DNA of 12,691 bases from Oribacterium parvum (lineage in GTDB: Bacteria; Bacillota; Clostridia; Lachnospirales; Lachnospiraceae). The translations under genes were made by a program, and so were the position numbers. The stretch lies in the NCBI GenBank assembly GCA_938022235.1, contig CALIEL010000402.1, forward strand, positions 1 to 12,691, given 5' to 3'. Positions 5,447-12,691 of this stretch are shown here, piece by piece (position 1 is the first letter of the stretch; every line of letters begins with the position of its first letter). The notes beneath the pieces were generated by a model, which was not told the DNA's origin, did not search any database, and saw only the letters and a program-made list of their open reading frames with translations.

Positions 5447-8400
5447 ATGAAGCGCTTTTTAGCACTATTTTTGGCCGTGTCTATCAGCTTACAGAGCTTT
5501 ACCGCTGTGGGAGAAAGCTCAAGACTTGTAGGGGATAGTTCCGTGTTGAATGGGCAAGCTACGGAGGAAGGGATATCTTCCGAGGAATCCACCGGATTGA
5601 GCCGGGAAAACGGAGAGGAGAATAGGGAGGAGACTTTAGCACAGGGAGATGCCGAAGCAGCTTCCAAAGTTGAAGCAAGCACCACTGATGCAGGAACCAA
5701 TGAAGAAACAGGAGAATCCCGGGAAAATCTTGCGGCTCAAAGCAGGGAAGCGAATGAGCAGGAAGGATTTTCAGTAAAAGAAAGTGCTAAGGGAGAGGAG
5801 AGTGAAGAAACGGAAGGGGAAACACTTCCTACTTTGTCCTACTCTACCATCGAAAGAAACGAGAAAAAGCAATTTCAATATAAAGATGATGAGGTTAGTG
5901 TAAATGCCGAGCTGGAATATCCGGAAAGTCTGCCGAAGGGCGTTGTGTTTTTGGTTCGTCCGATTTTAGAGGAGGAAAGAAAAGAGCAGTACCGGGCTTA
6001 TAAAGAGGCTTTACTGAAAGCAAAAAACGAAGGGAAACAAGATACAGAGAATGGGGAAAGTGCCGGGGAAGAGGGTTTTGTACTCCATGACCTTAGACTT
6101 TATGATGTAGGTTTTTTCCTTAAGGAAGAAAAAACCGGAGATTGGGAAGAAGTTCAGCCGGAAAAGGGAAGGGTGAAAATCGATTTTACCTTAAAGGATA
6201 GTTTGGAAGGAGAAGGGAAGCTACAGGTAACCCACCTTCCTATTAAGCGGGAAAAAAAGCAGGAGGGAATCAACAGCTTAGAGATTCCGAACCTGCAGAA
6301 GGAAGATATTCTTGTGGAGGATTTGGCGGTTAAGGAAAACAAGGCCTTCTTCAGTAAGAAAGAAAGAATTCAGTTTAGTCTGGATAGTTTCTCCACCATT
6401 GGAATTTATAAAGGAGAGGTAAATGCTACAGAGCATATTTTAAATGATGTAAAATTTACTTTAAATAACATCAATGTACAGCTGAAGAACAAGGGGGGAC
6501 AAAAGGATTTTCAGCAAGTCGCTAAGGAGGGCAATACCGTTAGCTGGAAATTAAATGAGAACTATTCTCCCTATGAAGTGGAAAACTTACATATGGATAT
6601 CCGTTTTGTAAGGTCTGGAGACAGTTTTACCGTAAAAAATGGAGAAAAGATTCTCTTCAGCTTCCCTTCTATTTTACGGGCAAAAGGAGCGGGCACCTAT
6701 TACAATACCGGATATCCCGCTAAAAAATTCTATAAATTTACCATCCGGGAGAATCCTGCCACCAAGAATTGGGAGCTGGAAGTGGAATTCTTACAGGATT
6801 TTGAGCTTTCCGCTTATGGGGAGATTAAAGGAATCATCACCTTGGATTTTAGCCTGGACTCTACTAAGCTTACGGAAAAGACGGATAATCCGGTGGAGAT
6901 TTCCCTGCCGGAGCAAAATTATAAAATCATTCTTCCACCCCTGCCATCCGTGATTTCCGGGGTAAAGAAGGTGGCGGATGCTCAGCCTGCCAAGGGACAG
7001 GTGGCATGGAATATTACTGTGGGAGAGGATTCTCCCGGTGTTGCCTTAAACGGTTTAACCGTTACCGACAGCTTTCCAAGCAATCATCAGGTCTTTAAAT
7101 CGGCCACCTGGTTGGGAAAGAAAGATCCCTTAACCGGTCAGGATATGACTCTCCAAATGACGGAAGCTTCGGGAGGCGGAAGTGGTATGAGCACCTACAG
7201 CTATACCTTCCCGGAGAGCGGAGAAGTGATTCGTGCTCCCCAGACGATTCGGATTGTTACCGGCATTCGGGGAGAGGTATATAAGGATAAAAATGCCACT
7301 ACCCTTAGAAATAACGTGAGCTTAAGTCATAAAAGTGAAGCTCGTCTTCCCAAGGATACGAGCAAAAGATCTACCTTTGCTTTAACCACGATTCCGAAGA
7401 TTAGCTTAAATAAGAGCGGAACACAGGTCAGTGGAAATCGTGTCCGTTGGAAAATGGACTTTAATAACAATAGAGCGGCAGCCTATCAAGCCAGAGTATT
7501 GGATAATCTGGGGAAGGGCCTTACGCTGGATGAGAGTAAGGGAATCACCATTCGCTATGGGGGTAGAGAGGCTACCGTTCTAAAGCCCAATAACAATCAT
7601 GTGAATCTGGCGGGAAGAGGCTTTGGAGACGTTAATGATGTATCCTATACCTATAGTAAGGGCACAGGCCCCAATGGGGGAGATACCCTGACTCTTGCCT
7701 TCGGTACCCGCTTTAAGGAGCCCTACAGCATTGAGTTTGATACTCTTGTTGCGGAGGATTTTCCTCTACAGGGAAGCGGAACAGACACAAGCATTGGGAA
7801 CAAGGCCCAGGTGGTAGCTACCTATCCTACAGGGGACGGGGTAGGAGGCGGAATTTCCGAGGAACTCTTTAATGAAACCCCAACCATTTCCGCCCCCTTT
7901 AAATCTATTTTCCTGGAAATCAAGGGAACAGGAACGGATTACAGAAAGGCGCTTTTAAACTGGAGAGTAAAGGCCACCACCAAGGAAAATTATGAAAAAT
8001 TAAAGCTGGTTATCAACAATGGACAATTCCATGAATTTAACAGCCTGGATCTTCGCTATGGAGAAGGGGCTTCCGCCTCTAACCTGTTTGTGGATAAGGC
8101 AAGCAGGGACAAGCTTGTGAATCAAACACAGACGGAAACCATTATGGCAAGCGACGGGGTTACTCCCATTGCTACCTTAAACCTGACATATCTTCCCAGC
8201 ACCGGAGCTCCGGCAGGGGGAAATGTGGAATTAACCGTAATCCGAAACAACGCAGTTCCTGTAGAAGAGCGTTTTGATATTGGATTACTGTCCTGGAATC
8301 ACGACTCCAAGGCACTGTACTATATGACGAGAAAAGATGGAAATCATTACTTTGGCAGTAATGCCACCCTGTCTCTCTATACCCATAAGGAGGATATAAA

Positions 8401-11400
8401 CCCCTTTAAGACGGTGAAATCCGTGGCGGATCCTCAGATGATGAGTCAGGATATGCTGAGAAAGACGGTGCAAAGCTTTTACGATGATGAGCAGAAGCGT
8501 GCCTATTTCCGTTTCCAAATTACGGCAAATGCCAGTCGTATGGAGGATTTGAAGAACTTTGTATTACAGGATGACCTGCAAAATATCTTTAAATACCAAA
8601 AGCCCAACGGGCAGACACAGCCTTTGGACTCCAAGTATTTTACCATTACCACGGCATCGGACAGTAAATATCCCACACTGGCAAGAATCGGAAGCGGAAC
8701 TGCGGAACAGATTGTATCCGGCAGTGAGCTGACGGTAGATAATGTGGCAAAGAGGGTAGAACTGAACTTGCAAAATCCTTTAAGTGATACCCTGTACATG
8801 GATATTTATGTTTATCTGAATCAGGAAGGGCAGGATGTTCTTTTTGAAACTACCAATGCGGCTGGGCTTAATTTGCAGGAAGCCACCATCAGCACCACCA
8901 ATAGAGTGACTATCACCTCTACCAGCTTCCCCACCTATTTAAATGGCGGAAATCCGATTGTTCATGACGCAACAGCCTCAGGAACCGGAAAAACCCAGGT
9001 GATTCCTAATAAAATCTTGGTCAAGGAGGGAGAACAGGGTAAGGCAGGTTCCCGCTATCAGGGGGTTATGAACTGGAAGGTGCTGATTAATCCTCTGGGC
9101 GGAAATATTACCGGAGGAACCGTACTGCTGGATAAGATTCCCAAAGGGTTATTCCTGGATATGAAGTCCATTAAGCTCTATAGAGTAAAGCATCAGGATC
9201 ATTCTATAGAGATTAACGGAGATGTAAATGATCCCAACAATGCTACCCTTGTGCCGGATACGGAGTGGGAAGCCAAGCGACTTCGTCATTTTGATGATCT
9301 GCATGACCTGGTGACAGAGCTGGAAATCACTTTAAAGAATTCCACTACCGATACCTATGTTTTGGCTTATTCCACGGATATTACGGCGGATATTGAAAAT
9401 ACGACACCACCTTTTGAAAATGTGGTATATGTGAAAAAGGCTTCCGGAGCCCCGGATTCTATTGCGAAAAAGTCGATAAAGGCCCAGTCCTTTGACTATT
9501 CCACCGGCTCCAAGAAGGTGCGCTATGTCATTAACAAGAAGGATTCCCTTGCAGATAATAAGGTAAGTCTTCCCCTGGCAGGAGCGGAGTTTGGCCTTTT
9601 TGAAGAGAAATACTTACCCTTTTTGAAAACGGCAAGTAAGGATGCCCTTCTAGGTATGGCCCATGACTACGGCGTTACCGATGCAAAGGGACAGGTGCGT
9701 TTTTCCGGTGAGGCATATGATTCAAATTTTCCTACAGAAAATATTTACTACCTGATGGAGATGGAAGCTCCTACAGGTTATAAAAGAGATAGAAGAGTTT
9801 TCGGACCCTATAAGGAGGATGCGGGAAGGCGAGAAATCAAACCGATTTACGAAGGAAAAGAAATTTCCGATGCATTCTATAACTTTAGAGAAAGGGAGGA
9901 GTATAAAACCGGTTCCGCAGAGATTAAGAAGATTTACGAGGAAGAAAATCCTCGACTTCCTAAGGTTTCCTATGTGGCTAAAGGAAAGGGAGATAAGACC
10001 GGTTATAAGACAAAATTTAAGTTCTATATTAATCCGGATCCGGAGATGAAGGGGGATTACTTTAAGGAATTCCCTATGGTGAAGGTAGACGGAGAAGCCG
10101 GCGTATATGAGTATCCTGCCGGTATCGGCTTTGGAGAAAGCGCTGAGGTGGAAACTGCTCCTGCGGTGGCAGTACCGGACGGACAGGGAGGTTTCACTTA
10201 TGAAGGAAGTCTTCAGTTAAACGGCCTACCCTGGGGACAGTATGCTTTGGAAGAAATTGATACGGAGACAGGGTATCTGCTCAGCGATCGTATTGTCTTT
10301 AATGTAGAGCGCGAGAAAACTCCTAACGGCACTCCTGTAAGCAGCAGTACCCTGAACTATCAGGGAGAAAAGGACGGGGACAAGGTGGTTATTCGGAATT
10401 ATCCCACGGTCTTCTCCTTTGAAAAGAGGGATGGAGAAGGAAATGTTCTGACAGGAGATGCCCTGAAGGGGGCAAAATTCCGTATTACAGGAAAGACGGA
10501 GGATTTCCTGCAAAGTAGGGATACTTCTTCCCGTTATACCTTGCACAGTGCCGGAAACGAGTCCTATATTCTTCTTACGGAAGAGGAAATGAAGAAGGAG
10601 GGTGGTTTACTAGGTGTCTTAAAGACAGGAGTGGAGTATCGCTTTAGTGAGGAAGTTCCCCCAAGAGGCTATGAAAAGGGGCCGGCAATTTCTTTCACAA
10701 TTAATGCCAATAGCGGAAATCTGGAATTGAAACAGCCGGCAAACAATTCACCGGAGGCAGGTTTTTATACCTCTGATGGAGCAAAGCTGATTTTAAAGGA
10801 TAATCCTACCCGAATCTTAATTTCGGAAGAGGATCAAAATGCTTTTCCGGTGTCTCATTCCTCATATAAGCTTTATCTTGCCAACAGAGATGGAAGCAAA
10901 AAGGAAGAGAGTCCCGCATTTTCCTGGGATAATGGGGAAAATACGGAAAAAACCCTGGAGAAGCCGGTGGCCGGAGAGTACTACCGTGTGGAAAGAACGG
11001 CTCAGTCCATCCTTTATCAAAAAAATGCAACAACAGACTATGCACTTTTTAGTCTGTCTAAGGACGGAAAGAGCATCGAAGTGGTGGAAAGCCACGGCAT
11101 TACGTTGGAAAAACGTGCGGATAGAAGTCTGATGGTGAAGGCAAAGCGAATTCTTGCAGAAGGAAGCTTAACAAAGATTGACAGAATCGATGAAAAGGCT
11201 TTGGAGAAGGCTACATTTGCCCTCTATCAGGTAAAGGACAGCGGAAAGGCGGACAAGGCGGAGGCTTTGGAGCAGGGCGGAAAGATTGCCGACTTGTACC
11301 CGAATCTTGTGCTGAGAAAGCCGGAAAATGACCTGTATCTGGGAGACTTTACGACAGACGGATCCGGAAAGCTGTCCACGAAGGATGGGGGCAATAAGCA

Positions 11401-12691
11401 GAATCTTGCTTATGAAAATAAGCCTCTTTCTCAGGGACTGCCCGTGGGACTCTACTACTTCGTGGAGACCAAGGCGCCTACAGGCTACAGCATCGAAACG
11501 GAGCAATCCGGGCAGGAGAAGAAAAAGTACTTCTTTGCGGTTCGCCCGAAGGAGGATGGAAAAGCAGTGCTTGCCCGTTCTCTGGAAAGCGTTTTGGAAG
11601 CAGAGGCGGGACTTCCTGAAACAGCCAACAGGGAAAAAGCGGGATTTGCGAAAAATACCAGAATTCCGGGAACCTTAAATCTTGTAAAGGAAGCGGAGCA
11701 TACCGGAGAGAAACTGTCCGGGGCACAGTATGGACTTTATTTGGATGAAAAGGGAAAAAATCCTGCAAAGGACGGTAGCGGAAAGCCTTTGGTGAAGGAA
11801 AGTAACGAAGAAGGTCGCCTAAGCTTTTCCAACCTGGAATGGTATCAGGACTATTATGTGAAGGAAGTAAAGGAGCCCAGAGGTTATCGACTGGATCAGA
11901 AGGTTTACGGTCCCTTCCGTTTTTCCGCAAAGGAACTGGAGAAGGAAAGCACTCAGGTGGATAGAGTGACCGGGGTTCGTTTCAACCACTACGGCATTGA
12001 CCCCCTTCTAAGCTATCAGGAGAAGGACAAAAAGCGAGAGCTTTGGGAAAACGAAGAAAAGCTGAAGGGACTTAAGGTGAAAATCAAAGGTCTTTTCAAG
12101 GGAGAAACGGCGGTTAGTGAAAAAACCTATACCACCGATGAAAACGGAGGCTTTACCGTGGCAGGAGATTTGGTGGCAGGAGAGGATTACAGCATCCTGC
12201 CGGCCGAGAACCTTCCCGCGTCTCTCCATCCCATGAAAGAACTGCATTTCCAAATTGATAACCAGGACAATTTTGTGGTAAAGAAGGGGGATGATTCTCA
12301 GATTTACTTTGTGAAGGACAATGTTTTAGATCTTCCCAGAGAGAGAACCGCATTCCAGATTTCCACAAGAGTACAGCATGAAGAGGCAGGAAGGTCTGAA
12401 AATGCTGTCCTTCCGGGAGTGGAATTTATGCTCTATAAGGATGCGGCAGGCAAGAATGCCTTCAGCGGAAAACTGGTGGTCAACGGGAAAGAGGAGGAGA
12501 TTACAGACGGTGTTGTAAAGACTCTTTTAGGAAAGCCGGAAAACTTGGATTCCTCCAAAAAGGGATATCTGATGCAGAAAAACAGGCTTTATCAGGAGGG
12601 AACTTTACGACTCCACGGTCTTCCTAAGGGAGAGTATTATCTGAAGGCGGTAAGTCTTGGAGAAAGGCTTCCGGAGGAAAGAAATGTGGAC
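5447..12691 (+). CDS. Giant secreted surface protein with SpaA/Cna-B isopeptide domains (3' end outside window)
   Basis: An open frame of 2415 codons with no stop before the right edge; AAGGGAG at 5435-5441 supports the ATG. Residues 1-22 are a signal peptide (MKRFLALFLAVSISLQSF, then TAVG). Residues 23-126 are a Ser/Glu/Gly-rich acidic stretch. Residues about 130-322 form a beta-rich domain of a kind common at the head of Firmicute surface proteins (YDVGFFL, VQPEKGRVKI). Six modules of 150-190 residues follow (about 340-1335), five with a Trp near the start (W367, W521, W668, W839, W1210) and Phe1021 in the sixth. Then come about eight SpaA/Cna-B domains. Five have a Lys, an E-box Glu (as in ETKAPTGY) and a strand-end Asn: K1364 or K1365/E1438/N1479, K1494 or K1495/E1603/N1651, K1660/E1735/N1786, K1910/E2007/N2070 and K2081/E2140/N2180. 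These should form self-made isopeptide bonds that stiffen a stalk. It is probably a wall-anchored adhesin or pilus-tip protein; the sorting signal would lie beyond the window. The ligand cannot be told. Confidence 0.88.
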   Translation, partial: MKRFLALFLAVSISLQSFTAVGESSRLVGDSSVLNGQATEEGISSEESTGLSRENGEENREETLAQGDAEAASKVEASTTDAGTNEETGESRENLAAQSREANEQEGFSVKESAKGEESEETEGETLPTLSYSTIERNEKKQFQYKDDEVSVNAELEYPESLPKGVVFLVRPILEEERKEQYRAYKEALLKAKNEGKQDTENGESAGEEGFVLHDLRLYDVGFFLKEEKTGDWEEVQPEKGRVKIDFTLKDSLEGEGKLQVTHLPIKREKKQEGINSLEIPNLQKEDILVEDLAVKENKAFFSKKERIQFSLDSFSTIGIYKGEVNATEHILNDVKFTLNNINVQLKNKGGQKDFQQVAKEGNTVSWKLNENYSPYEVENLHMDIRFVRSGDSFTVKNGEKILFSFPSILRAKGAGTYYNTGYPAKKFYKFTIRENPATKNWELEVEFLQDFELSAYGEIKGIITLDFSLDSTKLTEKTDNPVEISLPEQNYKIILPPLPSVISGVKKVADAQPAKGQVAWNITVGEDSPGVALNGLTVTDSFPSNHQVFKSATWLGKKDPLTGQDMTLQMTEASGGGSGMSTYSYTFPESGEVIRAPQTIRIVTGIRGEVYKDKNATTLRNNVSLSHKSEARLPKDTSKRSTFALTTIPKISLNKSGTQVSGNRVRWKMDFNNNRAAAYQARVLDNLGKGLTLDESKGITIRYGGREATVLKPNNNHVNLAGRGFGDVNDVSYTYSKGTGPNGGDTLTLAFGTRFKEPYSIEFDTLVAEDFPLQGSGTDTSIGNKAQVVATYPTGDGVGGGISEELFNETPTISAPFKSIFLEIKGTGTDYRKALLNWRVKATTKENYEKLKLVINNGQFHEFNSLDLRYGEGASASNLFVDKASRDKLVNQTQTETIMASDGVTPIATLNLTYLPSTGAPAGGNVELTVIRNNAVPVEERFDIGLLSWNHDSKALYYMTRKDGNHYFGSNATLSLYTHKEDINPFKTVKSVADPQMMSQDMLRKTVQSFYDDEQKRAYFRFQITANASRMEDLKNFVLQDDLQNIFKYQKPNGQTQPLDSKYFTITTASDSKYPTLARIGSGTAEQIVSGSELTVDNVAKRVELNLQNPLSDTLYMDIYVYLNQEGQDVLFETTNAAGLNLQEATISTTNRVTITSTSFPTYLNGGNPIVHDATASGTGKTQVIPNKILVKEGEQGKAGSRYQGVMNWKVLINPLGGNITGGTVLLDKIPKGLFLDMKSIKLYRVKHQDHSIEINGDVNDPNNATLVPDTEWEAKRLRHFDDLHDLVTELEITLKNSTTDTYVLAYSTDITADIENTTPPFENVVYVKKASGAPDSIAKKSIKAQSFDYSTGSKKVRYVINKKDSLADNKVSLPLAGAEFGLFEEKYLPFLKTASKDALLGMAHDYGVTDAKGQVRFSGEAYDSNFPTENIYYLMEMEAPTGYKRDRRVFGPYKEDAGRREIKPIYEGKEISDAFYNFREREEYKTGSAEIKKIYEEENPRLPKVSYVAKGKGDKTGYKTKFKFYINPDPEMKGDYFKEFPMVKVDGEAGVYEYPAGIGFGESAEVETAPAVAVPDGQGGFTYEGSLQLNGLPWGQYALEEIDTETGYLLSDRIVFNVEREKTPNGTPVSSSTLNYQGEKDGDKVVIRNYPTVFSFEKRDGEGNVLTGDALKGAKFRITGKTEDFLQSRDTSSRYTLHSAGNESYILLTEEEMKKEGGLLGVLKTGVEYRFSEEVPPRGYEKGPAISFTINANSGNLELKQPANNSPEAGFYTSDGAKLILKDNPTRILISEEDQNAFPVSHSSYKLYLANRDGSKKEESPAFSWDNGENTEKTLEKPVAGEYYRVERTAQSILYQKNATTDYALFSLSKDGKSIEVVESHGITLEKRADRSLMVKAKRILAEGSLTKIDRIDEKALEKATFALYQVKDSGKADKAEALEQGGKIADLYPNLVLRKPENDLYLGDFTTDGSGKLSTKDGGNKQNLAYENKPLSQGLPVGLYYFVETKAPTGYSIETEQSGQEKKKYFFAVRPKEDGKAVLARSLESVLEAEAGLPETANREKAGFAKNTRIPGTLNLVKEAEHTGEKLSGAQYGLYLDEKGKNPAKDGSGKPLVKESNEEGRLSFSNLEWYQDYYVKEVKEPRGYRLDQKVYGPFRFSAKELEKESTQVDRVTGVRFNHYGIDPLLSYQEKDKKRELWENEEKLKGLKVKIKGLFKGETAVSEKTYTTDENGGFTVAGDLVAGEDYSILPAENLPASLHPMKELHFQIDNQDNFVVKKGDDSQIYFVKDNVLDLPRERTAFQISTRVQHEEAGRSENAVLPGVEFMLYKDAAGKNAFSGKLVVNGKEEEITDGVVKTLLGKPENLDSSKKGYLMQKNRLYQEGTLRLHGLPKGEYYLKAVSLGERLPEERNVD

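Noticed and set aside
8285..8799. Minus-strand frames inside the giant surface protein gene
   Set aside because: They are the reverse of a clearly coding plus-strand frame and have no recognisable domain or start signals.
11478..11930. 150-codon minus-strand frame
   Set aside because: It lies wholly inside two SpaA/Cna-B domains with intact Lys/Glu/Asn residues on the plus strand; its Pro/Phe/Ser-rich translation is typical of an antisense shadow.

Overview
This looks like a chromosomal segment of a low-to-mid GC Firmicute, most likely a Clostridia member of the Lachnospiraceae type. The reasons are strong AAGGAGG-type ribosome binding sites, sigma-A style promoters, a MecA-type adaptor, a small DUF1858 CxxC protein, and a very large exported SpaA/Cna-B type surface protein. 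The genus is not settled by the sequence.

Left part (1-1194, plus strand): the window opens inside the C-terminal ATPase domain of the replicative helicase DnaB. After a 23-base gap comes a HEAT-repeat-like gene whose reading frame is cut by one in-frame TGA at 865-867 and then resumes in the same frame. Every other visible gene end uses TAA or TAG, and no TGA interrupts any other long frame, so TGA is not generally recoded here. A broken gene, a readthrough site or a base error are the options.

Middle-left (1195-3318, minus strand): two exported-protein genes run convergent to the first pair: a GH114-like (polygalactosaminidase/TM1410-type) secreted protein and a DUF4300-like lipoprotein. 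The lipoprotein has three in-frame 33-bp repeats behind its lipidation cysteine and a Cys/His pattern that resembles papain/NlpC-type folds.

Centre (3319-4837): a 360-base AT-rich divergent intergenic region leads to a good promoter and a MecA-like ClpC adaptor gene. Next comes a DUF1858 CxxC protein with its own extended -10 promoter and a strong terminator.

Right part (4838-12691): a non-coding region carries short tandem repeats and palindromes, then a near-consensus promoter (TTGACA, 17 bp, TATTAT) with an A/T tract like an UP element. This drives an RNA of about 187 nt that ends at a strong terminator and matches no family I can name with confidence. About 250 bases later starts one giant open frame (2415 codons, running off the right edge). 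It has a signal peptide, an acidic Ser/Glu-rich stretch, a beta-rich head, six related modules of about 150-190 residues, then a row of SpaA/Cna-B domains, five of which show a full Lys/Glu/Asn set for intramolecular isopeptide bonds. It is probably a wall-anchored adhesin or pilus-tip type protein; the anchor is beyond the window.

The most unusual items are the unassigned structured RNA in front of the adhesin, the TGA-split HEAT gene next to dnaB, and the module layout of the giant surface protein.
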